From an uncultured Bacteroidales bacterium (GTDB lineage: Bacteria; Bacteroidota; Bacteroidia; Bacteroidales; F082), in the NCBI GenBank assembly GCA_937896895.1, contig CALBNV010000013.1, forward strand, positions 1-64,000: DNA of 64,000 nucleotides. Direction: 5' to 3'. The translations under genes and the position numbers were made by a program. The notes under the pieces were generated by a model, which did not search any database, was not told the DNA's origin, and saw nothing but the letters and a program-made list of their open reading frames with translations. Positions 34,486-42,966 of the stretch are shown piece by piece; position 1 is the stretch's first letter, and each line of letters begins with the position of its first letter.

Positions 34486-34556
34486 AAGGGGTGTCCTCGC
34501 GGACTGAGATTATACCCTCAAAACCTGATGCAGGTAATGCTGCCGTAGGAATTGAG
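34486..34556 (+). promoter_or_regulatory. TPP riboswitch (THI element)
   Basis: The conserved thi-box segments occur in order: GGGGTG (34488-34493), GGACTGAGAT, TATACCCTC, AACCTGATG, CAGGTAATGCTGCCGTAGGA. These correspond to the P2/P3 pyrimidine-binding arm with CTGAGA and the P4/P5 pyrophosphate-binding arm. It lies 65 bases upstream of thiM. No terminator-like hairpin with a U-run follows, so control is more likely at translation initiation of thiM. Confidence 0.95.
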
Positions 34557-34620
34557 TCACAAGATTTCTTGAAATTCTCCAAATCGGATGCTTCTTTGAA
34601 TAAAAGTATTGATTTACAAT

Positions 34621-35415
34621 ATGATAAACGAAGAACATCTTGTTGATGATTTAAACGCCGTCCGGAAAAAGTCGCCGTTGGTACATAACATCACCAATTA
34701 TGTAGCGATGAATTTCAGTGCCAACGCGCTCCTCGCAATTGGTGCATCGCCGGTCATGGCACACGCTATTGAAGAAATGGAAGAGATGACCGCCATCGCC
34801 GACGCCTTGGTGATTAACATCGGAACGCTTGATTCTCAATGGATTGACGGAATGCTGAAAGCTGGGATTGCGATGAGAAAACGCGACGGCGTGATAGTTC
34901 TAGATCCTGTCGGAGCCGGTGCCACAACATTTCGCACCCAAACGGCATGGAGGATTATCGAGACATGCCACCCCGATGTCATCCGCGGAAATGCTTCAGA
35001 GATAATGGCGTTGACAAACTCAAGTGTGAGAAGCCGCGGCGTTGACAGCACTAAAACACCAAACGACACGTTGGATGCAGCAAGAGTTTTAGCAAGACTT
35101 TCAAATTCTGTCGTAACAATCAGTGGACCAACTGATTACATCACCGATGGTGAGCGTGTCGAGACAGTCGCCAATGGCTCTCCGATGATGACACGCGTCA
35201 CCGCGATGGGATGCACTGCCTCGTCGATGACAGGCGTTTTCGCTTCAGTGAACGAAAACATCTTCGAGGCCGCCGTCCACGCTATGGCGGTGATGGGCGT
35301 CGCCGGTGAACTCGCCGCTGAGAAATCAGCCGGCCCCGGCTCAATGTTTGCCAATTTTATTGATGAACTTTATTTATTAACACCAGATATTTTGTTAAAA
35401 ACTTTAAGACAATGA
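34621..35415 (+). CDS. thiM: Hydroxyethylthiazole kinase
   Basis: A 264-residue ribokinase-like enzyme that phosphorylates 4-methyl-5-(2-hydroxyethyl)thiazole with ATP in thiazole salvage. Seen: SPLVHNITNYVAMNFSANAL at the N-terminus, VLDPVGAGATTFRT, VIRGNASEIMAL and the anion-hole/catalytic segment VTAMGCTASSMTGVF. Length fits ThiM. A TTG at 34609 is in frame, but the ATG at 34621 is the natural start. It is the first gene behind the TPP riboswitch and overlaps the next gene by 4 bases (ATGA). Confidence 0.95.
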   Translation: MINEEHLVDDLNAVRKKSPLVHNITNYVAMNFSANALLAIGASPVMAHAIEEMEEMTAIADALVINIGTLDSQWIDGMLKAGIAMRKRDGVIVLDPVGAGATTFRTQTAWRIIETCHPDVIRGNASEIMALTNSSVRSRGVDSTKTPNDTLDAARVLARLSNSVVTISGPTDYITDGERVETVANGSPMMTRVTAMGCTASSMTGVFASVNENIFEAAVHAMAVMGVAGELAAEKSAGPGSMFANFIDELYLLTPDILLKTLRQ

Positions 35416-36680
35416 TTAGAAATAATTTCGACTTGTCGCTTTATTTGGTCACCGACCGTGAACTTTCAAAAGGCCGTGACATCCGCTGGGTTGTCGAGGA
35501 GGCTGTGAAAGGCGGCTGCACGATGGTTCAGCTTCGCGAAAAAGATTGCTGCACAAGGGATTTCCTGAAAATCGCACAAGATCTGAAGGATATTCTTCGT
35601 CATTATAACGTGCCGCTTCTCATCAACGACCGTATCGACATCGCACTTGCTGTTGATGCCGACGGCGTGCATATCGGGCAGAGCGACATGCCATACGATA
35701 TTGCGAGGAAACTTCTCGGCCCCGACAAGATAATTGGTCTCTCCGTTGAAAGCATTGCCGATGTCGAGGCCGCCAACCTCTTGGACGTTGACTATGTCGG
35801 TGTTTCCCCTGTTTTTCCAACTCCTACGAAGACAAACACCAAGACTCCGTTCCTTCTTGATGGTGCCAGGCGTGTTGCTGCGATGTCAAAACATCCAACA
35901 GTTGGAATCGGAGGAATGAATCGCACGACTGCAAAAGACGTGATATTCAGTGGTTTGGATGGAATTGCTGTCGTCTCCGACATCGTTTCCGCCGACTCTC
36001 CGAGGCAATCGGCCGAGACGCTTCTCAAGATAGTGAGGGATGCGCAGGGGCGTTGGTCTGACAATGTCTGGAACGTGATCCGGCCAATAATGGAGCGCAT
36101 TCAAAACCTTCCATTCTTGCAGGAAATGGCGGCAGGCACACTGCCTTACGAGAAATTCCTGCGTTATCTTTATCAAGATGATTTATACCTAATTAATTAT
36201 TGCGATGAGATGTCACGTCTCGCCGACATGCTGCCGGATAGCGTGATGAAAGAGCTGTTCAGACAGTTCGCAAAGGAGGGCATGGAGGCAGAACACATCA
36301 TGCACGAGCAGATGATTGGTGACAAGGCCGCTGAAAACATCAGGCCGATGCCTGGCACGACAGCATACATAAATCACACACGGCAATATTTTGAACCTGA
36401 AGACCTTAGCATGGCGATGGCGGCGATGTTGCCATGCATGTGGGTTTACAGCGAGATTGGCAAGTACATCATCAGCATTGAAAAAGACGGTGACAAGAAC
36501 CCGTATCATGAATGGATTTCATGCTATGCCTCCGACATGATGGAAAATGGTGTGCGTAACGCATTGAATCTCATAAATGAAATGGCTGAAAAAGAATCAC
36601 CGCAACGCCGCGCCGCAATGAGAGAGGCATTTGTGATTTCAACGGAAATGGAATTGTGTTTCTGGGAACAGTGCTATTGA
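35412..36680 (+). CDS. ThiE-TenA fusion: thiamine phosphate synthase plus thiaminase II-like domain
   Basis: A 422-residue bifunctional protein. Residues 1 to about 212 are ThiE, which joins HMP-PP and thiazole phosphate to thiamine phosphate (LYLVTDRELSKGRD; MVQLREKDCCTRDFL; PLLINDRIDIALAVDADGVH; GVSPVFPTPTKTNTK; VGIGGMNRTTAKDV). Residues about 215-422 are TenA, which hydrolyses aminopyrimidine breakdown products of thiamine to HMP; it keeps the Cys of TenA_C enzymes (LPCMWVYSEIGKYI, near 341) and the C-terminal Glu (CFWEQCY). A single chain thus releases HMP and forms the final product. It starts inside the thiM stop codon (ATGA), so translation is coupled. Both halves look complete. Confidence 0.93.
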   Translation: MIRNNFDLSLYLVTDRELSKGRDIRWVVEEAVKGGCTMVQLREKDCCTRDFLKIAQDLKDILRHYNVPLLINDRIDIALAVDADGVHIGQSDMPYDIARKLLGPDKIIGLSVESIADVEAANLLDVDYVGVSPVFPTPTKTNTKTPFLLDGARRVAAMSKHPTVGIGGMNRTTAKDVIFSGLDGIAVVSDIVSADSPRQSAETLLKIVRDAQGRWSDNVWNVIRPIMERIQNLPFLQEMAAGTLPYEKFLRYLYQDDLYLINYCDEMSRLADMLPDSVMKELFRQFAKEGMEAEHIMHEQMIGDKAAENIRPMPGTTAYINHTRQYFEPEDLSMAMAAMLPCMWVYSEIGKYIISIEKDGDKNPYHEWISCYASDMMENGVRNALNLINEMAEKESPQRRAAMREAFVISTEMELCFWEQCY

Positions 36681-36710
36681 AGCGAAAAGTTACAAAGGTG
36701 AAAGAAACAG

Positions 36711-36793
36711 AAAACTCATGAAACTTGTGTTATAAAAACTTGTGAAACTTGTGCTATAAAACCTCGTGAAACTTGTGTTATAAAAACTCGTGA
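36711..36793. repeat. AACTTGTG-type tandem repeat upstream of thiD
   Basis: Four units of about 24 bp (starting at 36711, 36735, 36758 and 36783), each AAAACTYGTG followed by AAACTTGTG and TATA, fill the gap between thiE-tenA and thiD and end 4 bases before the thiD ATG. The same motif is upstream of dgt. Confidence 0.9.
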
Positions 36794-36796
36794 AAA

Positions 36797-37609
36797 ATGA
36801 AATACAACAGAGTATTGACAATTGCCGGCAGTGACTCCGGCGGCGGTGCCGGAATCCAGGCCGACATCAAGACAATCTCCGCGTGCGGGTGCTATGCGGC
36901 ATCGGCAATAACGGCGATAACAGTTCAAAACACATTGGGTGTCAAGGCGGTGCATCCAGTCCCAGTTGAAATAATCGAACAGCAGATTGAAGCCGTAATC
37001 GAAGACATCGGCGTTGACGCTGTGAAAATCGGGATGCTGCACTCCGCCGAAGTTGTCGAATGCGTGGCAAAAACCATTGCCAAATTCCAGGTCAGAAACA
37101 TCGTCCTCGACCCGGTGATGGTGTCAACGTCGGGACATCGCCTCATCGAAGAAAGCGCGGTGAACACGCTTGTCGAAAAGCTCATGCCGCTGGCGCGTGT
37201 CATCACGCCGAACATCCCTGAAGCCGAGATCCTCCTCGGCGGCGTGAAACTCGAACATCAGTCGGAACTGCCTGACGCGGCGGTCGCACTCGCGCGGAAA
37301 GTCGGCACGTCGGTGCTGCTCAAGGCAGGGCATCTTACCGAAGACAAACTCGTTGACATCTTCTATGACATTGAAAACAAATGCGTTTGCGAGCTCCCGT
37401 CGGTGCGTGTCCACACGAAAAACACCCACGGGACAGGCTGCACGATGTCATCGGCCTTGGCTTCTTTCCTTGCAAAAGGACTTTCGTTGCAGGAAGCCGC
37501 CGCAGAAGCAAAGAAGTTTATTAACAATGCAATCATCGCAGGTGCCAATTACGAAATCGGTCACGGCTTCGGACCCGTGAAGCATTTCTTCGGTTATTGG
37601 AATGACTGA
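36797..37609 (+). CDS. thiD: Hydroxymethylpyrimidine/phosphomethylpyrimidine kinase
   Basis: A 270-residue ribokinase-family enzyme that phosphorylates HMP to HMP-P and then HMP-PP, the pyrimidine half of thiamine. The signatures are LTIAGSDSGGGAGIQADIKT, GCYAASAITAITVQNT, AVKIGMLHSAEVVE, VLDPVMVSTSGHRLI, ITPNIPEAEILLG and the ATP/anion-hole motif NTHGTGCTMSSALAS. Complete and of normal length. It completes the salvage set with ThiM and ThiE-TenA; no thiC, thiG or thiH is present in the window. A repeat array occupies the 116-bp gap to the upstream gene. Confidence 0.96.
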   Translation: MKYNRVLTIAGSDSGGGAGIQADIKTISACGCYAASAITAITVQNTLGVKAVHPVPVEIIEQQIEAVIEDIGVDAVKIGMLHSAEVVECVAKTIAKFQVRNIVLDPVMVSTSGHRLIEESAVNTLVEKLMPLARVITPNIPEAEILLGGVKLEHQSELPDAAVALARKVGTSVLLKAGHLTEDKLVDIFYDIENKCVCELPSVRVHTKNTHGTGCTMSSALASFLAKGLSLQEAAAEAKKFINNAIIAGANYEIGHGFGPVKHFFGYWND

Positions 37610-37674
37610 AATGATAATTGAAAAAATTATTTATAATAATTCTAAATAAGAGATCGTTCTGTCTTAAAAAATCG

Positions 37675-37682
37675 TATTTTTG
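37675..37682 (+). promoter_or_regulatory. -7 element for the feoB-like gene
   Basis: TATTTTTG, 18 bp upstream of the ATG at 37701. It overlaps the in-frame TTG at 37680, which therefore cannot be the start. Confidence 0.6.
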
Positions 37683-37700
37683 CAGTCGAATTATTTTAAG

Positions 37701-39803
37701 ATGAACGAACTGAATTTTATATGTAGCGGACAGTGCGAGAAATGCCATAGCGGGTTGTCGTGCATCAGAATGGCAAACCTCCGTGAACGCAGGTTGTTGG
37801 TGCTTGTTGTCGGAATGCCCGACAGCGGCCACACCGCATTGCTCGAACAGATATACAGAAACGCCGAACTAACAGATGAGCCTGATGTCGTAATACATAA
37901 CGGACAGACAATCAGGTTTGTTGACATAAAGGACGCTGACATCGCCGCTGACCCGCATATTACCGCGCGGCGTGTGGCAGGTTTCGTCAAAAACCACAAA
38001 CCCGACTTGATTTTGAATGTCGTTGACTCGAAAAATCTTGAGGAAGACCTTCATCTCACGGCACATCTCATCGACATGCACTCGCGTCTCGTCGTGGCGC
38101 TTAACAATTACGATGACCTTCTCGCCACTGACCACTCCGTTGACTATGAACAGCTTGGCAATATGATGGGTTTCAAGGCGACACCGACCGACTCATCGAG
38201 CGGGAAAGGCATAAACGAGCTTTTGAATGTGATAATCGGCGCCATCGTGAATAACGAAGGTGTCAAGCACACGCATGTGCCTTACGGTCAGGACCTTGAA
38301 CGTTCGATTGCGAGGATTGAGGAGGCTGTCATGTCATTCCCCGATTTGCTTGATTACGATCAAAGGTACGTGGCAATCAGACTGTTGCAGGATTTCGGGA
38401 GTTGTCGCGAGTTACTGAACGGTCACGACAAAGAGATGGAAAATGTGGTGAGTAGCGAAGTAAAAGTGCTGAGGCGTGAGTTTCACACGTCGCCAGCCGA
38501 GCTGCTGAACTCCGCAAGTCGTGGCTTCGTCCACGGCGCGCTGCAGGAGACATTGCGTCACAGCAATGACGACAGCGACCACACGTTTTTGCAGAAACTC
38601 GACGCGTTGCTGACAAACCGCTGGCTCGGGCTGCCGCTTCTGCTTGTGGTGTTGTTTTTGGTGTTTGAAGCCACATTCACTCTCGGCGCATATCCGCAGG
38701 ACTGGATCGACAGCGGAGTGAACCTCGTTGCCGACTGGCTGCGTGGTGTCATGCCTCGCGGCTGGCTAAGCAGCATGATTATCGACGGCGTCGTGATGGG
38801 AGTGGGGGCGGTGCTCGCTTTCCTGCCGAACATCATCATCCTCTTCTTCTTCCTCTCGATGCTCGAAGACTCTGGCTATATGTCGCGTGCGGCTTTTGTG
38901 ATGGATAAGATAATGCATGTCATAGGATTACACGGTCGTTCATTCATTCCGATGCTCATCGGATTCGGCTGTAACGTCCCTGCAATCCTGGCTGCCAAAT
39001 CAATCGACAACAAAAAAGACAGAACGCTCACCATGCTGATGATACCATTCATGTCGTGTTCGGCGCGACTGCCTGTTTATATGTTGTTCGTCGCGGCGTT
39101 TTTCGCAAGATACAAGTCGCTGGTAATGATTTCAATGTATGTTGTTGGCATAATATTTTCAATTATTTTCGCCTTCATAATGAAACGTACGAGATATTTC
39201 AAACAAGGTGAGAACGACTATGTCTCCGAATTGCCGCCTTTCCGTAAGCCAACATTGCGAAACACGGGTGCGCACATTTGGGAGCGCACCTCTGATTATC
39301 TGAAGAAAATCTCGACAGTGATACTCGCTGCATCGGTGATTATCTGGGCGTTGGAATATTTCCCGATTGACAAGACTGACAACGGGGCGAACAAGGAAGA
39401 GTCGTATCTCGCGATGATAGGCCGCAGCATGGAGCCGGTGATGAGTCCGCTCGGTTTCGACTGGAAAATGAACGTCTGCATCCTGACAGGCCTTCCGGCG
39501 AAAGAAGCAATCGTCAGCACAATGGGTATTCTGTATCATGTTGAAAATGAGGAAGGAACAGCAGCATTGACGAAAGCCATGCGTGATGAAGTATATACAT
39601 CAGGGCCGAAAGTCGGGCAACACGTCTTCACGCCGGCGGTGAGTTGGGCGTTCATGTTGTTTGTGCTTTTGTATTTCCCTTGCATAGCGACGATAGCGAC
39701 ACTGCGCCGCGAAGCAGGAGGGAAGTGGGCTTTTTTCTCGGTGATCAATTCACTTGTCTTAGCCTGGGTCGTGGCATTCGGAGTATATCAGATTTTCGGA
39801 TAA
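37701..39803 (+). CDS. FeoB-like metal transporter with a degenerate GTPase domain
   Basis: A 700-residue protein. The membrane part (about 310-700) is a normal FeoB permease with two Gate repeats: FLPNIIILFFFLSMLEDSGY, IGFGCNVPAILA (near 421), MIPFMSCSARLPVYML (near 455), and LTGLPAKEAIVSTMGILYH. The N-terminal G domain is altered: the P-loop reads GMPDSGHT with His44 in place of the Lys needed for phosphate binding, the DLPG switch is replaced by FVDIKDAD, and switch I is missing, while NVVDSKNLEEDLHLT, NNYD (135-138) and a G5-like SSSGKG remain. Before it lies a cysteine cluster C8, C12, C15, C21. No feoA is fused or adjacent. Metal and mechanism uncertain; P. gingivalis has a second FeoB used for manganese. 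Confidence 0.85.
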   Translation: MNELNFICSGQCEKCHSGLSCIRMANLRERRLLVLVVGMPDSGHTALLEQIYRNAELTDEPDVVIHNGQTIRFVDIKDADIAADPHITARRVAGFVKNHKPDLILNVVDSKNLEEDLHLTAHLIDMHSRLVVALNNYDDLLATDHSVDYEQLGNMMGFKATPTDSSSGKGINELLNVIIGAIVNNEGVKHTHVPYGQDLERSIARIEEAVMSFPDLLDYDQRYVAIRLLQDFGSCRELLNGHDKEMENVVSSEVKVLRREFHTSPAELLNSASRGFVHGALQETLRHSNDDSDHTFLQKLDALLTNRWLGLPLLLVVLFLVFEATFTLGAYPQDWIDSGVNLVADWLRGVMPRGWLSSMIIDGVVMGVGAVLAFLPNIIILFFFLSMLEDSGYMSRAAFVMDKIMHVIGLHGRSFIPMLIGFGCNVPAILAAKSIDNKKDRTLTMLMIPFMSCSARLPVYMLFVAAFFARYKSLVMISMYVVGIIFSIIFAFIMKRTRYFKQGENDYVSELPPFRKPTLRNTGAHIWERTSDYLKKISTVILAASVIIWALEYFPIDKTDNGANKEESYLAMIGRSMEPVMSPLGFDWKMNVCILTGLPAKEAIVSTMGILYHVENEEGTAALTKAMRDEVYTSGPKVGQHVFTPAVSWAFMLFVLLYFPCIATIATLRREAGGKWAFFSVINSLVLAWVVAFGVYQIFG

Positions 39804-39826
39804 GTTATTAAAAATGAATAGGTAAA

Positions 39827-40501
39827 ATGAAAAGAAACTTGGTTTTAATCTTTGGTCTTATTTGCTTTGCCGTCCTTATTTCCTTGTCGGAAGATGCTTC
39901 TGCACAGCAACGCAAGCACACCACTTATTATGAACAGCGGGCTTCATTGTTCGATGAGCTGCCGACAAGCAAAAAAGACATCATTTTCTTGGGCAACAGC
40001 ATCACCGACGGCGGCGAATGGAGCGAACTGTTCCAGAACAGACACTGCAAGAACCGCGGCATCAGCGGCGACGTATGCGACGGCGTCCTCGACCGGCTCG
40101 AAACAATCACCAACGGACAGCCCGCCAAAGTCTTTCTGATGATCGGCATCAATGACCTCGGGCGTGGCGGTACCCCTGACACTGTAGCAATGAAGACACG
40201 ATTGATTATCAAAAGGATAAAAGAAGAATCGCCACGCACAGAAATCTATATCCAGAGCATTCTGCCGACTAACGACCATTATGGCATGTTCGGTGGCCAC
40301 ACAGCACGCTGGAAAGATATTCCGGTGACCAACGAGTTGCTGCGGCATGTCGCGGAGGAAGAAGGCGTCACATATATAGACCTGTTCTCGTTTTTCGCCG
40401 ATGAGGATGGCAAGATGAACATTAATTATTCAAACGACGGACTTCACCTTACTGGAAAAGGCTATTTGATCTGGCGTGATGCCGTAAAACGTTATTTGTA
40501 A
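39827..40501 (+). CDS. SGNH/GDSL-type hydrolase, exported
   Basis: A 224-residue protein with a signal peptide (about 1-26, ending DASAQ). The SGNH blocks are all visible: block I IIFLGNSITDGGEWSELF (Ser nucleophile), block II NRGISGDVCDGVLDRL (Gly), block III MIGINDLGRGG (Asn) and block V NDGLHLTGKGYLIW (Asp, His). It is a periplasmic or surface esterase, similar to sialate or carbohydrate O-acetylesterases and phospholipase L1-like proteins; substrate unknown. It follows the feoB-like gene by 23 bases and may be cotranscribed. Confidence 0.88.
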   Translation: MKRNLVLIFGLICFAVLISLSEDASAQQRKHTTYYEQRASLFDELPTSKKDIIFLGNSITDGGEWSELFQNRHCKNRGISGDVCDGVLDRLETITNGQPAKVFLMIGINDLGRGGTPDTVAMKTRLIIKRIKEESPRTEIYIQSILPTNDHYGMFGGHTARWKDIPVTNELLRHVAEEEGVTYIDLFSFFADEDGKMNINYSNDGLHLTGKGYLIWRDAVKRYL

Positions 40502-40579
40502 ACTGTATTTAGGGAATTAAATATTTACGAATCTCAAACAATTATGACTTTCTGTTGTTAGATGTGAAAAAATAACAAT

Positions 40580-41137
40580 ATGAATATCTACGACATCAAA
40601 GTTAAGAAAATCGAAAACGGACAGGAGTCCGAGGTTTCGTTCAGTGAGTACAAAGGAAATGTCATGCTGATTGTCAACACCGCCACTGGCTGTGGCTTCA
40701 CGCCGCAGTATGAGGCTTTGGAACAGCTTTACCGCAAACATCGCGATAAGGGCTTTGTTATTTTAGATTTTCCGTGCAATCAGTTCATGGAGCAGGCGAA
40801 AGGCACCGACGAGGAAATCAACTCGTTCTGCTCGTTGCATTACGACACCACATTTCCGCGCTTCAAGAAGATCGAGGTTAACGGGGCGGGGGAGTCGCCG
40901 CTGTACACTTTCCTCAAGAACGCAATGACAACACGCGACGACAAAGGTCATTGGATGAAGGAAAAGGCACTGTCAGTGACATCGCACCTCAACGGAAAGA
41001 GTGAGAAGGACAACGACATCAAGTGGAACTTCGAGAAATTCCTCGTTGACCGCAGAGGAAATGTGGTGAAGCGTTACGCGCCTTCAGTGACGCCAGACGA
41101 GATTGAGGAGGAGATTGTCAAAATTTTGGAAGGTTGA
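40580..41137 (+). CDS. Glutathione peroxidase family protein (Cys type)
   Basis: A 185-residue thiol peroxidase. The peroxidatic residue is Cys38 in NTATGCGFTPQYEALEQLY (Cys where mammalian enzymes have selenocysteine), followed by VILDFPCNQFMEQAKGTDEE with Gln68 and the resolving-type Cys66, and IKWNFEKFLVDRRG, which supplies the Trp and Asn of the catalytic tetrad. No signal peptide, so cytoplasmic; bacterial members usually take electrons from thioredoxin. A clear hairpin terminator follows 40 bases after the stop. Confidence 0.93.
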   Translation: MNIYDIKVKKIENGQESEVSFSEYKGNVMLIVNTATGCGFTPQYEALEQLYRKHRDKGFVILDFPCNQFMEQAKGTDEEINSFCSLHYDTTFPRFKKIEVNGAGESPLYTFLKNAMTTRDDKGHWMKEKALSVTSHLNGKSEKDNDIKWNFEKFLVDRRGNVVKRYAPSVTPDEIEEEIVKILEG

Positions 41138-41177
41138 TGAATAATGACATGATGTCATAAAGACTTGTTTTGTCTGC

Positions 41178-41212
41178 AAGAGGCCGTCAGCGCAAAGCTG
41201 TCGGTCTTTTTG
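41178..41212 (+). terminator. Terminator after the glutathione peroxidase gene
   Basis: AAGAGGCCGTCAGC pairs with GCTGTCGGTCTTTT (one T-T mismatch, two G-T pairs) around a 4-base loop and ends in TTTTTGTTT. Confidence 0.85.
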
Positions 41213-41284
41213 TTTAGGCGAAGTGACGGTGTGTAAGTTCACTTGTGAAATATGAAAACGGAACGATTGGTACTGAATGTTTGG

Positions 41285-42697
41285 CTATTTTCCCACGCAA
41301 AACCTTCCGAAGATATTCCCGAGTACCTCGTCGTTCGTCACCTCGCCGGTGATGCTGCCGAGATAATAAAGTCCTTGCTTCAAGTCCTCCGCCAAGAGGT
41401 CGGCCGACAGGTTCATGTCCATGCCGTTGCTGACTTGGCGCAGACTTTGCGCCGCGTGAACTAACGCCTCGTAATGACGTGCGTTGGTCACAAGTGCTTC
41501 GTTTGAGGTCAGTTTGTGAATGTTGCTGTGATTGATAATCAATGATTTCAATGTTTCGATATCGGTCGTGTCCTTGGCGGAAATGAAAGCGAGAGGAATG
41601 TTGCGGTATGATTCTTGCAACTTTGCGACAGGGAAGGAGGCGGCCAAGTCGTGTTTGTTTCCGACCAGCAATAATGTCTGCTTCCGCGAGTCGATTTTTG
41701 AGATTATCAGATCCGCCGACTTGCAGACGTTCTCGTAGCCTTTGGTGAGGTCGAGCACGCCGAGTATGATGTCGGCTTCGGAGATCTTGCGGAAGGTGCG
41801 TTCGATGCCGATTTTCTCGATTGTCTCCGATGTCTCACGGATTCCGGCGGTGTCAATGAAACGGTAAAGCGTCCCGTTGATGTTGAACGTCTCCTCGATG
41901 GTGTCGCGTGTGGTGCCTTCGATGTCGGAGACGATGGCGCGTTCCTCGCCAAGGATGGCGTTCAGCAACGTGCTTTTTCCGGCGTTTGTCTCGCCGGCGA
42001 TGGCCACGGGGATTCCGTTCTTTATGGCGTTGCCAAGTCTGAAGGAGTCGGTCAGCTTGCCGATGTGACGGAGCGATTCGTCAAGTATTTCCCGCAGCTG
42101 CGTGCGGTCGGCGAACTCCACGTCTTCTTCCGAGAAGTCGAGTTCGAGTTCAAGGAGCGAGGTGAGGTCGAGGAGTCTTGCTCGAAGTTCTCTCAGTTCT
42201 TTCGAGAAGCCGCCTTTGAGTTGGTTGACGGCTATCCGGTGCGACGCCTCGTTCTGTGATGAGATCAGGTCGGCGACGGCCTCGGCTTGTGTGAGGTCGA
42301 GCTTCCCGTTGATGAAGGCGCGTTTCGAGAACTCGCCCGGCCCGGCGAGGCGTGCGCCTTGGTTTACAAGGAGTTCGAGGATTCTTTGCTGCACGTAAAC
42401 AGAACCGTGGCAGCTTATCTCAACGGTGTCTTCGCCGGTGTAGGAATGGGGATTTTTGAAAAACGTCACAAGCACCTCGTCAACCATTGCGTTGTCTTCT
42501 GATTTCGGGTCGAAAACCTCGCCGAAATACGCTTTGTAATCTTTTATATCATTGATGTTCAATGCGCCTGTCTTCTTCCTGAAAACAGAAAGTGCTATTT
42601 CGTGACTTCTCTCGCCGGAAAGTCTGATGACAGCGATGGCGCCCGTTCCGGAAGCCGTCGAGATTGCGCATATTGTGTCGTTGACGTAAATTCCCAT
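41285..42697 (-). CDS. mnmE: tRNA uridine-5-carboxymethylaminomethyl GTPase MnmE
   Basis: A 470-residue GTPase that with MnmG installs cmnm5 at U34 of certain tRNAs. N-terminal folate-binding domain (DTICAISTASGTGAIAVIRL; GPGEFSKRAFINGKLDLTQA) is followed by a helical region, an inserted G domain with G1 GETNAGKSTLLNAI (near 225), IEGTTRDTIEE, DTAGIRET and GNKHDL, and the C-terminal FCVGK motif with the Cys needed for modification. Complete. It lies just downstream of the tRNA-Arg gene and its terminator on the same strand; no separate -7 element is seen in the 16 bases between. Confidence 0.97.
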   Translation of the reverse strand: MGIYVNDTICAISTASGTGAIAVIRLSGERSHEIALSVFRKKTGALNINDIKDYKAYFGEVFDPKSEDNAMVDEVLVTFFKNPHSYTGEDTVEISCHGSVYVQQRILELLVNQGARLAGPGEFSKRAFINGKLDLTQAEAVADLISSQNEASHRIAVNQLKGGFSKELRELRARLLDLTSLLELELDFSEEDVEFADRTQLREILDESLRHIGKLTDSFRLGNAIKNGIPVAIAGETNAGKSTLLNAILGEERAIVSDIEGTTRDTIEETFNINGTLYRFIDTAGIRETSETIEKIGIERTFRKISEADIILGVLDLTKGYENVCKSADLIISKIDSRKQTLLLVGNKHDLAASFPVAKLQESYRNIPLAFISAKDTTDIETLKSLIINHSNIHKLTSNEALVTNARHYEALVHAAQSLRQVSNGMDMNLSADLLAEDLKQGLYYLGSITGEVTNDEVLGNIFGRFCVGK

Positions 42698-42713
42698 TTT
42701 TTACATTTTAAAA

Positions 42714-42745
42714 TGAAAAAGGCAACGACTTCAATTCGTTGCCTT
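42714..42745 (-). terminator. tRNA-Arg terminator
   Basis: Minus-strand AAGGCAACGA, 7-base loop, TCGTTGCCTT and a T-run: a 10-bp perfect stem directly after the tRNA 3' end and before mnmE. Confidence 0.9.
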
Positions 42746-42748
42746 CAG

Positions 42749-42822
42749 TGAACTAGGCGGGAGTCGAACCCACAACCGCCTGATCCGTAGTCAGGGACTC
42801 TATCCAATTGAGCTACTAGTCC
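42749..42822 (-). tRNA. tRNA-Arg (anticodon ACG)
   Basis: A 74-base cloverleaf. Acceptor GGACTAG pairs with CTAGTTC (one G-T), followed by discriminator A; CCA is not encoded. The D arm begins GCTCAATTGGATAGAG. Anticodon stem CCTGA/TCAGG encloses CTACGGA with anticodon ACG, reading CGU and, after deamination of A34, other CGN codons. T arm GTGGG-TTCGACT-CCCGC. Anticodon position is unambiguous. Confidence 0.96.
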
Positions 42823-42859
42823 AATTTTGCCGCTCACTTTCCCTCCGTGATTGACGCGG

Positions 42860-42888
42860 CAAAGATACATCTTTTTTAGATTTGTCAA
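42860..42888 (-). promoter_or_regulatory. tRNA-Arg promoter
   Basis: Minus-strand TTG (42886-42888), 18-bp spacer, TATCTTTG (42860-42867), giving a leader of about 30 bases before the tRNA. Confidence 0.6.
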
Positions 42889-42966
42889 GCAAAAAATGAA
42901 AAATATTTTTCATCCGTTTATTTGTCTGACAATCAAACTGATATAGGCCATCAAGGGCGAACTTTG

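Noticed and set aside
36711..36793. CRISPR-like array upstream of thiD
   Set aside because: Units of 23-25 bp are directly adjacent with no unique spacers, and no cas gene is present; it is a simple tandem repeat.
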